DNA of 64,000 bases from Peptococcaceae bacterium CEB3 (GCA_001029295.1 LDXJ01000064.1:124001-188000), one strand, 5' to 3'; counted from the stretch's first letter, positions 45,128 through 54,877 are shown. The notes: generated from the letters alone by a model not told the origin. Program-made: numbers and translations.

Positions 45128-45455
45128 CCGGGACCAAGGAACGCCGGTGAAAGGGTGCCGCGCCGGGCGGTGGATGAAACGTGGCATTGTTGCCGCTTGG
45201 GATGAATAGGTTAGGCAAGTAAGCCTAAAACTAGCGTCAGCACCCCACGCCGGAGGTCAGGGGCTGTTGCGGGGAACGGCTGGACGAAGGTATGCGTGCG
45301 GCGGTCCGGATTACAGGGGCGAGTCCCCCCGACAGGGGGAGTCGGCTAGGGTACGATGCTGGCGGCGGCACGGATGACTGGGACGGGGGTTTTTAGGTAC
45401 GGAGACGGGAGCGGTGGGGAGAGATTGAGGAGAAAGTTTTGCACGGAGGGTGGGA
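45128..45455. ncRNA. Candidate structured RNA or group II intron relic
   Basis: A 328-bp gene-free stretch with several local hairpins: TTAGGC / GCCTAA (about 45213-45230), TCCCCC / GGGGGA (about 45324-45340), and GC-rich complementary ends. Its sequence style (AAGCCTAAAACTAGCG, GGAGGTCAGGGGCTG, GGAACGG) reminds me of group II intron domain I, but no reverse transcriptase or intron boundary is visible. Assignment is tentative. Confidence 0.3.
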
Positions 45456-46121
45456 ATGAAAGTCGTAACACTGAATGAAATCAAAGAGGATGCCCTGGTA
45501 CAGGGACTGATCGAAGGCGGTAATAAGCATCTGGGAGCGATAGGTTATACCGAACACGGACTTAGGCATGTGGGATTGGTAGCCAACATTGCCAAAAATA
45601 CCTTGGAGAAACTGGAACGCCCGGCCCGGGAGTGTGAGCTGGCTGCCATTGCGGGGTATCTCCATGACATCGGCAACGCGGTGAACCGGATTGGGCACGC
45701 TCAAAGCGGGGCCGTCCTGGCGGCTTCCATCCTGGAGAGACACGGCTTGCCGCCGGAGGAAATCGCCATGATCATGGGAGCGATCGGGAACCACGACGAA
45801 GGAGACGGAAACCCTGTTAACACGGTTTCCGCTGCCCTGATTCTGGCGGACAAATCGGACGTTCACCGTTCCCGGGTGCGGAACAGCGATCCTGCTACCT
45901 TCGATATCCATGACCGGGTGAATTACGCGGTCGAGCATTCCTTTCTGCGGGTGCATCCTCAGCAGCGCCATATTACCTTGGAGTTGAGAATTGATACGGA
46001 AATCTGCCCGGTCATGGACTATTTCGAGATTTTTTTGGCCAGGATGCTGTTATGCCGGAAAGCGGCGGAATTTCTCCAAACGAAATTCGAACTCCTGATT
46101 AATGAGGTCAAGCTTCTCTGA
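45456..46121 (+). CDS. HD-domain phosphohydrolase-like protein
   Basis: 221 residues. HD-superfamily pattern: His in HGLRHVG, the HD doublet in GYLHDIGNA, a further His in GNHDEGDG, and Asp in LADKSDVHRSR. Such proteins hydrolyse nucleotides or cyclic dinucleotides with divalent metals. GGAGG precedes ATG 45456 by 6 bases. It lies before secD. Confidence 0.82.
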   Translation: MKVVTLNEIKEDALVQGLIEGGNKHLGAIGYTEHGLRHVGLVANIAKNTLEKLERPARECELAAIAGYLHDIGNAVNRIGHAQSGAVLAASILERHGLPPEEIAMIMGAIGNHDEGDGNPVNTVSAALILADKSDVHRSRVRNSDPATFDIHDRVNYAVEHSFLRVHPQQRHITLELRIDTEICPVMDYFEIFLARMLLCRKAAEFLQTKFELLINEVKLL

Positions 46122-46206
46122 GCAGTAATTGACACCCGGACAAGCAGGGCTTTATAATAGACTTTGGCATGGGCAAGTCCCATACACATTAAAAGGAGGA
46201 AAATCG

Positions 46207-47439
46207 ATGAGACGGAGAAACATCCTGAAGCTGATCGTCTTAGTGCTTGCTGTGGCGGCAGCTGTGGCTTTGTCCATCCCGAAACTGTCGAATCCGACGA
46301 GCGGGATTCCGTTGGGACTTGACTTGCGTGGCGGCGTTCACTTAGTGTTGCAAGCTCAGCCTGGAGCCAATGGTAAGCCCATTACGAAGGACGATATGGA
46401 TAAAGCCAAAGCGATCATTGCCAAACGCGTTAACGAACTGGGCGTGTCCGAGCCTGTCGTCCAGGCGGACTACCAGAAGGATCGGATCATTGTCGATCTG
46501 GCCGGGATTAAGGACCCGAACAAAGCGGTGGAGGTTTTAAAGACCACGGCTCAACTGACGATCCGAGATCCGAAGGGCAAAATTCTCATGCAAGGTGACC
46601 AAATAAAGGATGCCCGAGCTAACCAGGACCCCCAGTATGGGTACGTGGTCAGCCTGACTTTTACCCCCGCGGGGGGGCAGGAGTTTGCCGCGATTACAAA
46701 GGAATACTTACAGCAGCGGATTGGCATTTATCTGGATAACAGACTTTTAACCGATCCCAAGGTTGATTCCGTCATCAGCAATGGTCAGGCCGTAATCACG
46801 GGGTATTCCACTTTGCAGGATGCGGCCAATGATGCCGTCCTCATGCGTTCGGGCGCACTCCCGGTCAGCATGACGATTGCGGAGAAGCAGCAGGTGGGGG
46901 CTTCTTTGGGTGTGGATTCCTTGCATAGAAGCATCAGTGCCGGGATTTACGGTTTGGCCTTTATCTTCTTGTTCATGCTCGTATTCTACCGCCTGCCGGG
47001 CGTTGTGGCGGACTTTTCCCTCATTGTTTACGCCCTGATTGTCCTCTGGGTCCTCTGGCTTTTCCACGCGGTTCTCACTCTCGAGGGAATTGCCGGTTTT
47101 ATCTTGTCCATTGGGATGGCAGTGGACTTCAATATTATCATTTATGAACGGGTGAAGGAAGAGATCCGCTTGGGTAAGTCGCTCAGGGCGGCAGTGGAGT
47201 CAGGCTTCAGCCGGGCCTTCATCACTGTCATTGATGCCCACGTGACCACCCTGATTACGGCGGTTACCCTTTATGTTCTGGGAACCGGCACCATTCAGGG
47301 CTTTGCTTTGACACTCGGCATTGGTATCTTGGCCAGCTTGTTTACGGCCATCACTTTTACCCGGACTATTTTGCGCTGGGTTGTCGGTATCAATCCGCAG
47401 ACCAACACTCGCTGGTATGGCGTTAGGAGGGAAGCATAA
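46207..47439 (+). CDS. secD: Protein translocase subunit SecD
   Basis: 410 residues. N-terminal transmembrane helix, the GLDLRGGVHLVL signature, a periplasmic-type P1 domain, and five C-terminal helices with the RND-type transport core. It uses the proton/sodium gradient to help pull preproteins out of SecYEG. ATG 46207 follows AAAAGGAGG; the ORF reads further upstream without a site. Its stop abuts the secF start. Confidence 0.96.
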   Translation: MRRRNILKLIVLVLAVAAAVALSIPKLSNPTSGIPLGLDLRGGVHLVLQAQPGANGKPITKDDMDKAKAIIAKRVNELGVSEPVVQADYQKDRIIVDLAGIKDPNKAVEVLKTTAQLTIRDPKGKILMQGDQIKDARANQDPQYGYVVSLTFTPAGGQEFAAITKEYLQQRIGIYLDNRLLTDPKVDSVISNGQAVITGYSTLQDAANDAVLMRSGALPVSMTIAEKQQVGASLGVDSLHRSISAGIYGLAFIFLFMLVFYRLPGVVADFSLIVYALIVLWVLWLFHAVLTLEGIAGFILSIGMAVDFNIIIYERVKEEIRLGKSLRAAVESGFSRAFITVIDAHVTTLITAVTLYVLGTGTIQGFALTLGIGILASLFTAITFTRTILRWVVGINPQTNTRWYGVRREA

Positions 47440-48612
47440 GTGGGACGCAAAGATGTCGACCGGCGCAAAGGCAAGGTTGATCCTAGCAACGGCGCAGGAG
47501 AAGGAAACGGCCCCGAGGCTCGCAATGACCTGAAAGAAACGGGCGGGCGGCCGGAAGTGAGCGCTGTGAGCGTAGAGATAACGAAAGGCGGTCAGCCGGG
47601 TCAGACGGACGCCTCTAAGGTCCAGGCCGGCCCTAAGGGCCGGAGTCAGGGCAACGGCTCGCCGATTCCCGCGGCACAAGGAGCCTCCTATGCGCAGGTG
47701 CAGAAGATGCACCCCCTCTATTTTAATATCGTCAAGAAACGCTATATTTGGTTTGCCCTCTCCCTTTTGGTCATTATACCCGGAGTGATTTCCCTGTTTA
47801 CGCAAGGACTGAACCTAGGTATTGACTTCCAAGGCGGGACGATGCTGGACGTTATCTTTAACAAGCCAACCACGCAAGGCGCGATCACGCGTACTATGAG
47901 CTCTGTGGGTTTGTCGGGGAGCGTGCAACTGTCTAACGGCAGTAAGGAAGTGTTGATCAGAACCCAAGCCTTGGATGAGCAGACGCGCAATAAATTAATG
48001 ACGGCTTTGCAGTCTAAAGTCGGGGCTTATGACTCGGGAAAACTGCAGGAGGAAAAAGTCTCTCCGGAGATTGGGAAAGAGTTGACCCAGAACGCTCTGC
48101 TGGCTTTGGGGATCGCCATGGGTCTGATGCTCCTCTATATCACGATTCGTTTCCAGTTCAGTTACGCTATTTCCGGAATCATAGCCCTGGTGCACGATGT
48201 GCTGGTGACCCTGGGAGTTTTCTCCCTTTTCCACTGGCAGATTGACGCAACCTTCGTGGCGGCCATTCTGACCATTTTCGGTTATTCGATCAATGATACC
48301 GTCGTTATCTTTGACCGGATTCGAGAGAACGAGGCCAAGATGAGGCGCGGGGACAGCTACGAGGATATGGTGGACAAGTCGGTTTGGCAGACGATGCGGC
48401 GCTCCATCAACACAGTCGTTACCGTGCTCATTGCCCTCTTTTCCGTCTATATCCTGGGCGGTGCCTCCACCAAAGTCTTCGCTTTGGCTATGTTGATCGG
48501 GGTCTTCAGCGGGGCGTATTCGTCGATTTTCAATGCCAGCCAGATCCTGGTCGAGATTAAAACGCGCCTAAGTGACTCCCCCAAAGGTAAGCCAAGCAGG
48601 GCCAGGGCTTAG
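47440..48612 (+). CDS. secF: Protein translocase subunit SecF with long N-terminal extension
   Basis: 390 residues, of which about the first 85 are hydrophilic, Gly/Lys-rich and not part of usual SecF (~300 residues). Then come the first transmembrane helix, GIDFQGGTMLDV and the five-helix RND core with FGYSINDTVVIFDRIRE. GTG 47440 directly follows the secD stop behind GGAGGG. The extension could be cytosolic and ribosome- or lipid-contacting (inference). Confidence 0.94.
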   Translation: MGRKDVDRRKGKVDPSNGAGEGNGPEARNDLKETGGRPEVSAVSVEITKGGQPGQTDASKVQAGPKGRSQGNGSPIPAAQGASYAQVQKMHPLYFNIVKKRYIWFALSLLVIIPGVISLFTQGLNLGIDFQGGTMLDVIFNKPTTQGAITRTMSSVGLSGSVQLSNGSKEVLIRTQALDEQTRNKLMTALQSKVGAYDSGKLQEEKVSPEIGKELTQNALLALGIAMGLMLLYITIRFQFSYAISGIIALVHDVLVTLGVFSLFHWQIDATFVAAILTIFGYSINDTVVIFDRIRENEAKMRRGDSYEDMVDKSVWQTMRRSINTVVTVLIALFSVYILGGASTKVFALAMLIGVFSGAYSSIFNASQILVEIKTRLSDSPKGKPSRARA

Positions 48613-48748
48613 CGTCCGCAGCGCGGCCCAACGCGCACTCGACCATTGTCAATGCAGTCTCCGTATGTGCGGGTTGAGAAGGTGCCGGCCGGCACTAAGT
48701 GCTAAACCGGAAGGATCATCCGCAACCTAAGTATAGACAAATGTAGGC

Positions 48749-48776
48749 AAAAAACCGGGCTTTCGCCCGGTTTTTT
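48749..48776 (+). terminator. Terminator after secF
   Basis: Stem AAAAACCGGGC / GCCCGGTTTTTT, 4-base loop. It ends the secDF transcript; the remaining 48613-48832 bases show no gene. Confidence 0.94.
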
Positions 48777-48832
48777 GCTGCGTAGGTTTGCGCGAGACCT
48801 GGTCAGGACAGTGTACCAATTGCTCAAGCTTG

Positions 48833-49510
48833 TTACTTGTCACCCGAAATTACCTGGATATATTCCTCAACAGTTAATAGCTCTGAATTTAGCCCGGGTA
48901 TTACTTCATCTGATAATTTAGTTTTTGATGCAATTTGAAATCCGGCTTGCTTAACAAAGGAGAGATATTCTTGAACCTTTGACTGTATGTCATCCCTACT
49001 CATTTGAAGAAGCATACCGTTATTTCGGTATATTTCCAGTATCGGATTTGCGGATTTCATCACTTCGTGCATGTTATGGAAATTGTTTTCTCCCGGAAAA
49101 CCTGAATTAGAAATAATTACAACATCTGGAAATTGTGACAGGCTATTCTTCATATCAAAATTGCCGTCACTTTCCACAACATTCGGGCCTTTTATTGGAA
49201 TTAATCTATCTAAAAAGTTTTTGAGGCATGCTGTCATATTCCAAAGGTAAACCGGGGTAGCAAAACATACAATGTCTGAGCACTTATACATTTCCATCAG
49301 TTCATTCATATCATCCTGGTGGATACATTTTCCTGGTGTTTTGAACCAACAGGAAAAGCACCCAGTGCAATGATTGATGTTTTTGTCAATCAAAAAGATA
49401 TTTTCGGTTTCCGCACCTGCATCCCGTGCGCCTGCCAAGAAAGCTTGCACTATTACATTTGTATTGCTGTTTTTGCCTCGAGGACTGCCGTTAAAAGCTG
49501 AAATTTTCAT
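48833..49510 (-). CDS. Flavodoxin-fold NAD(P)H-dependent FMN reductase
   Basis: 225 residues. The FMN-phosphate loop is SPRGKNSNT, and a CTGCFSCW plus later Cys motif is typical of iron-sulfur-flavoprotein-like/NADPH-FMN reductase relatives; TPVYLWN forms the isoalloxazine pocket. It probably reduces quinones, nitro compounds or other xenobiotics. Its ATG overlaps the tetR stop by 4 bp. AT-rich compared with neighbours. Confidence 0.85.
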   Translation of the reverse strand: MKISAFNGSPRGKNSNTNVIVQAFLAGARDAGAETENIFLIDKNINHCTGCFSCWFKTPGKCIHQDDMNELMEMYKCSDIVCFATPVYLWNMTACLKNFLDRLIPIKGPNVVESDGNFDMKNSLSQFPDVVIISNSGFPGENNFHNMHEVMKSANPILEIYRNNGMLLQMSRDDIQSKVQEYLSFVKQAGFQIASKTKLSDEVIPGLNSELLTVEEYIQVISGDK

Positions 49511-50076
49511 ATAACCATCTCCTTTATGATATTTAACTGCTGATCTACCATTTCTTCGGTTATTGTGAGAACTGATGAAGAGGTCTTCAAGCCATCAAAA
49601 AAATAGATAATATGCATTGCTACAACAGAAACATCAAAATTCTTGAATTCTCCTGCTTCTTGACCATATAGCAGTAGAGTACTCAGTAATTCAACTGATA
49701 ACTCTACCCGTTTATCAAAGTAAGCACGTTGTTCAGGTTCGACAAAAGCAAATTCGTGTGTAGCGAGAAACAGCCCTCTATTGTCACTGAAAATGGCGTT
49801 TCTCTCATGAGCTAAATAATGCTCAAAGATTACTTTGGCGGGTACCCTTTGACTGATCGCTCGCTTCACAGCATTTCTGTCATCATCTATATCTCTGTCA
49901 AGCATAGCTATAAAGATCTCTTTCGTGGAAGAGAAATGACGATATAGCCCCCCTCTGCTCAAACCGCAGCGATCACAAATGTCTTTCATCGTAACAGCAA
50001 GATAGCCTTTTTTAGCAAATAACTGCATTGATGCGCCGATGATATTTTGCTTAGTATTAGTTCCTTTGGTTGACAT
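49507..50076 (-). CDS. TetR-family repressor
   Basis: 189 residues. The N-terminal helix-turn-helix ([19 protein letters not shown]) is standard TetR; the C-terminal ligand domain is unassigned. ATG 50076 follows AAAGGTG. It probably represses itself and the flavoprotein gene through palindromes in the promoter. The two-gene cassette is AT-rich and flanked by GC-rich housekeeping genes, suggesting acquisition by transfer. Confidence 0.92.
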   Translation of the reverse strand: MSTKGTNTKQNIIGASMQLFAKKGYLAVTMKDICDRCGLSRGGLYRHFSSTKEIFIAMLDRDIDDDRNAVKRAISQRVPAKVIFEHYLAHERNAIFSDNRGLFLATHEFAFVEPEQRAYFDKRVELSVELLSTLLLYGQEAGEFKNFDVSVVAMHIIYFFDGLKTSSSVLTITEEMVDQQLNIIKEMVI

Positions 50077-50102
50077 TGCAGATAACACCTTTCCTGCACA
50101 TT

Positions 50103-50155
50103 AGCGACACTTGTGTCGCTCTTATAATTATGCAACACATATGTCGCTTTGTCAA
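50103..50155 (-). promoter_or_regulatory. Promoter with two TetR-type operators
   Basis: Minus strand: -35 TTGACA (50150-50155), 17-bp spacer, -10 CATAAT (50127-50132). One palindrome, GCGACATATGTGTTGC-like, lies in the spacer; a second, AGCGACAC / GTGTCGCT with a 2-bp centre (50103-50120), lies just after the -10. This layout suits repression by the TetR-type product. Confidence 0.78.
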
Positions 50156-50275
50156 GCCTTCAATAATAGCGCACCGGAAAGTATAAGGCGTACAAACAAA
50201 AAAAGAGTGCTCATATAGTGCAAAGAACGGCATTCTGTACTATAATACAGAGAAAGGAGCAGGGGAGGTCAGGCT

Positions 50276-51970
50276 GTGAAAATAACAGGTGCAGAGGCTA
50301 TTGTGGAAAGCCTGAAAAACGAGGGTGTTAAGGTTATTTTCGGCTATCCCGGCGGAGCCGTTCTCACTCTTTACGACGCGCTTTACGCGGCGAATTATCC
50401 GCATATCTTAACCCGGCACGAGCAGGGTGCTGTTCACGCCGCCGACGGGTACGCGCGGGTCACGGGGGATGTCGGAGTGGTCATGGCCACGTCGGGCCCG
50501 GGGGCCACGAACTTGGTGACAGGGATCGCCACCGCTTATATGGATTCCATTCCGCTCGTCCTGATCACGGGCCAAGTCGCGGTTTCCCTGATCGGGAGAG
50601 ATTCGTTTCAGGAGGCGGACATTCGGGGGATCACCACTCCGATCACCAAGCATAACTATTTGGTCAAGAAAGCGGAACAGCTGCCCCGAGTGATAAAGGA
50701 GGCGTTTTTCATCGCCCGCACGGGACGTCCCGGACCGGTGGTGGTCGATGTCGCCAAAGACGTCTTTGCCGCGGAGCTGGACTACTCTTATCCGGAAAAG
50801 GTGGAACTGCGCGGCTATCATCCCCTTTGGGCGGGGGATGAGGCGGTCCTTGGCCAGGTCGTCGACGAGATGAGCCGGGCTAGGCGCCCGTTGTTTTTTG
50901 TGGGGGGCGGGGTCAACCTTTCGCGGACGGCGGAAGAAGTGAGGGCACTGGCCGAGCGAACGGGTTTTCCGCTCATATTGAGTCTCATGGGGTTGGGAAC
51001 GGTACCTTCAGCCTATCCCCGCAACTTCGGGCTGGTCGGAATGCATGGCACCTACGCGGCGAATATGGCGACCACGGAATGTGACCTGCTCATCGGGTTA
51101 GGAGTGCGCTTTGACGATAGGGTGACGGGGCTTTTGCAGCATTTCGCGCCCAAGGCGAAAGTGATTCATTTTGACGTCGATCCGGCGGAGGTCAACAAAA
51201 ATGTCCGCACCGATATCCGGGTGTTGGGCGATTTGAAATGGTCGTTGCCGGCGCTCCTGCGGAGACTGGATCCGGCTGAGACGGCCGAATGGGGGGAAAA
51301 GATCGCTCCCTGGCTGAGGCTGTTGGAGGAGTGGCAGAAGGAGAATCCTCTGACTTATGAGCGGCGGGACGATGTGATCATGCCGCAGGCGGTCATAGAA
51401 ACGGTGAGCGACCTTACGGGAGGAGAGGCCCTTGTCGTCACGGACGTGGGGCAGAACCAAATGTGGACGGCCCAGTTTTACCGGTTTAAGCACCCCGGGT
51501 CTTGGCTGACTTCCGGCGGTTTGGGGACCATGGGTTACGGGCTGCCGGCGGGTTTGGGCGCCCAGGTCGGATGCCCGGAGAAACACGTTGTCGTCTTTGC
51601 CGGGGACGGCGGCATCATGATGAACTGTCAGGAGTTCGATACGATCGCTAAGTTCGGCTTGCCCGTCAAAGTCATCATCTTAAACAATCAGGTCTTGGGG
51701 ATGGTGGCGCAATGGCAGCGTATGTTCTACGGAGGGCGTTATGCTCACACCGATCTGTCGGGAAGGACTGATTTTGTCAAACTGGCGGAGGCCATGGGCG
51801 TACCGGCCCTTAGGATCACGGAGCCGGAAGGGCTGAGGGAGACGCTTGAGAGAGTGTTGGCTATGCCCGGCCCGGCTGTTCTGGAGGTGCGCATTCCCAG
51901 CGATGAGGATGTCCTGCCGATGGTTCCGGGGGGAGCGCGTTTGGACCAAATGGTGATGGGAGGACGCTGA
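50276..51970 (+). CDS. ilvB: Acetolactate synthase large (catalytic) subunit
   Basis: 564 residues. ThDP enzyme with catalytic Glu in RHEQGAVHAADGYAR, FAD-domain signatures in the middle, and GDGGIMMNCQEFDT...NN at the ThDP site. It condenses two pyruvates (or pyruvate and 2-oxobutyrate) for branched-chain amino acid synthesis. GTG 50276 follows GGGGAGG. A TATAAT at 50241-50246 is a plausible -10. It serves as a normal comparator for the atypical ThDP enzyme at 10482. Confidence 0.96.
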   Translation: MKITGAEAIVESLKNEGVKVIFGYPGGAVLTLYDALYAANYPHILTRHEQGAVHAADGYARVTGDVGVVMATSGPGATNLVTGIATAYMDSIPLVLITGQVAVSLIGRDSFQEADIRGITTPITKHNYLVKKAEQLPRVIKEAFFIARTGRPGPVVVDVAKDVFAAELDYSYPEKVELRGYHPLWAGDEAVLGQVVDEMSRARRPLFFVGGGVNLSRTAEEVRALAERTGFPLILSLMGLGTVPSAYPRNFGLVGMHGTYAANMATTECDLLIGLGVRFDDRVTGLLQHFAPKAKVIHFDVDPAEVNKNVRTDIRVLGDLKWSLPALLRRLDPAETAEWGEKIAPWLRLLEEWQKENPLTYERRDDVIMPQAVIETVSDLTGGEALVVTDVGQNQMWTAQFYRFKHPGSWLTSGGLGTMGYGLPAGLGAQVGCPEKHVVVFAGDGGIMMNCQEFDTIAKFGLPVKVIILNNQVLGMVAQWQRMFYGGRYAHTDLSGRTDFVKLAEAMGVPALRITEPEGLRETLERVLAMPGPAVLEVRIPSDEDVLPMVPGGARLDQMVMGGR

Positions 51971-51971
51971 G

Positions 51972-52466
51972 ATGAAACACACACTGGCTGTACTGGTTGA
52001 GAACCGTCCCGGCGTTTTGACCCATATCTCGGGCTTGATCAGCCGCCGGGCCTTCAATATTGAGAGTATTGCGGCGGGGTATACGGAAGAAAGCGAGACG
52101 ACCCGCATTACAGTCGTCGTGGAAGCGGACGACCTGGAACTGGAGCAGGTAGTGAACCAACTCTCCAAACTGGTGGATGTGATTAAGATTACGGATTTGA
52201 CAGGTATTGACGCCATTCACCGCGAATTGGCTTTGATCAAGGTCAAGGCGAGTTCGGAGACCCGCTCGGATATTGTGGACATCGTCGATATTTTCCGGGC
52301 CAAGATCGTGGACGTCAATCGCGAGACCATGGTTATCGAACTGACCGGGGAAGAAACGAAAATCGACGCGCTATGTGAAGTTCTTGCCGACCACGGGATC
52401 ATCGAGATCGTCCGGACGGGCAAGGTAGCCTTGTCCAGGGGACCGGTTCCGGCCAAGGATCTCTAG
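51972..52466 (+). CDS. ilvN: Acetolactate synthase small (regulatory) subunit
   Basis: 164 residues, N-terminal ACT domain (LVENRPGVLTHISGLISRRAFNIES) and a C-terminal regulatory half. It confers valine feedback control. It starts 1 bp after ilvB. The last ~7 codons are nearly duplicated about 128 bp downstream at 52574-52600. Confidence 0.96.
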   Translation: MKHTLAVLVENRPGVLTHISGLISRRAFNIESIAAGYTEESETTRITVVVEADDLELEQVVNQLSKLVDVIKITDLTGIDAIHRELALIKVKASSETRSDIVDIVDIFRAKIVDVNRETMVIELTGEETKIDALCEVLADHGIIEIVRTGKVALSRGPVPAKDL

Positions 52467-52484
52467 AGGACTCACCATCGGAGG

Positions 52485-52600
52485 CGGTTGGGAGTCTTGG
52501 CGGAAGCGGGTGGCAGTCTCGATGCAACCGGTTGGCGGTCTCGACGGAAGCGGGTGGCCCGGAAAGAGCCCGCTTCCGGCCAAGGACCTCCGAGCGGGGC
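52485..52600. repeat. 22-bp tandem repeats and a copy of the ilvN end
   Basis: Units start at 52485, 52507, 52529 and 52551 (22-bp period, alternating CGGTTGG and CGGGTGG types). A near copy of the ilvN 3' end (TTCCGGCCAAGGAYCTC, original at 52447) follows at 52574. The rest of the 52467-52939 gap holds a weak terminator and no gene. Confidence 0.75.
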
Positions 52601-52754
52601 TTCTTGGCCCGGGTTTTCTGCCCTAACTGCCGTCCTGTGTCTTGCGAGTTGAAGCCTTGCGAGTTGAAGTCCCGTTCGCGAATCCGCTCCGTCCCCGTGG
52701 TAAGGCCACGGTGGGATTTGCCGCGGGCTGCGGATTAGTCGGATCAAGCGGAAT

Positions 52755-52788
52755 ATCCCCCTGCGTGCCAATAATGTGGGGGGTTTTT
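52755..52788 (+). terminator. Terminator candidate downstream of ilvN
   Basis: ATCCCCC and GGGGGG arms separated by 16 bases, followed by TTTTTAA. It is the probable end of the ilvBN transcript. Confidence 0.55.
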
Positions 52789-52939
52789 AATATTGTGGAT
52801 TGACAGATACCGGTAAGGGGTATTACACTGAGATTGAGGGAAAATAGTGCGAAGATACAATATCAAAGGTGGTAAGGTGTCAGAGTGTTAAAGTTGCCAA
52901 TCTTCGCAACTTGAGAGAAGTGGAAAGGTGGGGATTTGT

Positions 52940-53599
52940 TTGGTTGCGCCTTCATTTAAGGATTATGCCGTTGTGGCTTGCGGCACCTTGATCCCGGAAC
53001 TGAATTACCTCAAAGAACAAGGTTTTCTCGATGCCAAGATCATTTACACAGCTCCGGGGCTGCACCAGGTTCCCGAGGAACTGGAAAAGCAGCTGCAGAA
53101 GCAGCTTGAAGCGGCTAAGAAACTGGCCAAGAAAATCATTGTGGTTTATGGGGGTAAGTATTGTTATATCAATATCCGCGATCCCCTGCGTACCATCGAC
53201 AAAGTCATTGACGAAACGCGGGAAGAAGGATTCTATATTGCCAGAACCGATGTGGAGAATTGCGTAGATATGATGGCTGATGAAGAGGAAAGAGAGGCCA
53301 TAGCGGACGGACAAAAGGTGTGGTTTTGCACGGCCGGCTGGCTGAAGTACAGAGATCAAGTCTTTAAAGGCTGGGACAAAGCGAATGCCAATGAGAATTT
53401 CCCCCAGTACACCGGCGGGGGAATCTTGCTCGATCCGATCGGCTTTTTTGATGAATATGCGCTGGAGCATGTGGAAGAAATTCTCGACTTTTCGGATTGG
53501 GCGTCCATTCCTTTGGAAGGACGGGCTGTAGGGTTAGAAAGGTTGAAGAACGTCCTGATCAGCGCAATGGCTGAGGAAGACAGGCCTGCCGCGGGGTGA
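52940..53599 (+). CDS. DUF1638 family protein
   Basis: About 219 residues. The N-terminal VVACGTLIPEL, a central VVYGGKYC and several conserved acidic and aromatic residues match the DUF1638 family, which is frequent in anaerobes and often near corrinoid methyltransferases. The function is unknown. TTG 52940 is favoured by GGTGGGG just upstream; GTG 52928 is possible. Neighbours give no hint. Confidence 0.65.
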   Translation: MVAPSFKDYAVVACGTLIPELNYLKEQGFLDAKIIYTAPGLHQVPEELEKQLQKQLEAAKKLAKKIIVVYGGKYCYINIRDPLRTIDKVIDETREEGFYIARTDVENCVDMMADEEEREAIADGQKVWFCTAGWLKYRDQVFKGWDKANANENFPQYTGGGILLDPIGFFDEYALEHVEEILDFSDWASIPLEGRAVGLERLKNVLISAMAEEDRPAAG

Positions 53600-53701
53600 G
53601 GGGGAACGGAGACTCCCGCTTGCATTCCTGCGCCTGGTTGAGGGCACGAAAAAGCCATGGAGAGATTCAGGCCAAATGAGAAAAGGGTAGAGAAAATGCT
53701 T

Positions 53702-53737
53702 AGGGCTGTGTGAGGAACAAGCCCTGATTTTTTTTGT
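53702..53737 (+). terminator. Terminator after the DUF1638 gene
   Basis: Arms AGGGCT / AGCCCT with a 12-base loop, then a run of eight T. The rest of 53600-53891 holds no gene. Confidence 0.75.
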
Positions 53738-53891
53738 TTGCAGGAATTTTGGCTCCGGGCGCGAAAAAGTAACTGGATAAGCTGTGTGAAGAGAAATCGC
53801 AATCTGGAGAGAATGGCGTGAAAGTCATGACTGAGTAACGGGAGGAGCCGTGTGGAGGGAAATCTTAAGCTGAAGGTGAAGGGGGATGAAC

Positions 53892-54812
53892 ATGAAAGGA
53901 CGAGTGCTTGTTTTGCTGGGAGTTTTGGCTTTGGTGCTGGTTTTGACGTCCTGTTCCCCAAAGGGGATTTTTGGGCTGGGTGCCCCGCCGGGGAGTCAGG
54001 GGAAAATCGGCTCCGGTCAGCAAACCGGGTCGGCCCAGGCTGTTTCCGGGCCCAAGCAAACACAGGATAAAACTGCCGCCAAGGGAGGCCCGAAAGGCCC
54101 GGAGACGGCGGTAAGTCCAAGTGCGCCGGTGGCCGGGGATCCCTCGGTCAAGGCGGTGCCGGTGCTTTATTACCACTCCGTTCTGGTTCAAGCCGGGAAT
54201 CCTCTGCGTATGCCCCCGGCTCAATTTGAGGAGCAGATGGCTTACTTGGCCAGCCACGGCTATCATGACATCACACCGCAACAACTGGAAGAGTTTCTCC
54301 ACGGACAGGGGCTCTTGCCCTCAAAGCCGTTCATGATTACGTTTGACGACGGGTATACGGATAACTATACAAACGCTATGCCTATTCTCCGAAAATACGG
54401 GTTTACGGCCCTGGTCTTCATGGTGTCGAGTTATGTGGACGGGACGGGCTATCTCTCGAGCCGGCAATTGCAAGGGTTGGTTGCCGCCGGTTGGAGTATT
54501 GGCGGGCACACCGTGCACCATCTCGACTTGACCAAACTGGCTCCCGCCGAGCAGGCCAAGGAGCTGGAAGATTCGAAAAAGTTTCTTGAAAAGATTACCG
54601 GGCAGCCGGTCTTATATTTTGCTTATCCTTATGGCGGATATGACCGGGAGGTAATCGGGCAGCTGCAAAAAGCCGGCTATCAGCTCGCGTTTACAACTGA
54701 GCGGGGCTGGGCCGCCCGCGGGAGTGATCCCTTCCTGATTCACAGGGTTTATTGTTATGCCGACATGGGCATGAAGGAATTTAAACGCCGGCTTGAGAAT
54801 CCGAATTACTAA
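53892..54812 (+). CDS. Lipoprotein polysaccharide deacetylase (NodB fold)
   Basis: 306 residues. The lipoprotein signal peptide ends in LTSC near residue 20, followed by a ~60-residue Gly/Pro/Lys linker and a carbohydrate esterase 4 domain: catalytic Asp pair in ITFDDGYTD, metal His pair in GGHTVHHLDL, and FAYPYGG. It deacetylates an envelope glycan outside the membrane. GGGGG precedes ATG 53892; ATG 53886 is an alternative. The terminal codons lie in a tandem repeat. Confidence 0.9.
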   Translation: MKGRVLVLLGVLALVLVLTSCSPKGIFGLGAPPGSQGKIGSGQQTGSAQAVSGPKQTQDKTAAKGGPKGPETAVSPSAPVAGDPSVKAVPVLYYHSVLVQAGNPLRMPPAQFEEQMAYLASHGYHDITPQQLEEFLHGQGLLPSKPFMITFDDGYTDNYTNAMPILRKYGFTALVFMVSSYVDGTGYLSSRQLQGLVAAGWSIGGHTVHHLDLTKLAPAEQAKELEDSKKFLEKITGQPVLYFAYPYGGYDREVIGQLQKAGYQLAFTTERGWAARGSDPFLIHRVYCYADMGMKEFKRRLENPNY

Positions 54813-54877
54813 ACCCGATATTGGGCCCGAATACTAAGCCCGAATACTAATCCCGCTCATCAATCCGGATTACTAAG
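54800..54877. repeat. 13-bp tandem repeats containing the deacetylase stop codon
   Basis: Units CCCGAATACTAAG start at 54826, 54839, 54852 and 54865; two earlier degenerate units begin at 54800. The stop codon TAA (54810-54812) lies in the first unit. Confidence 0.8.
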
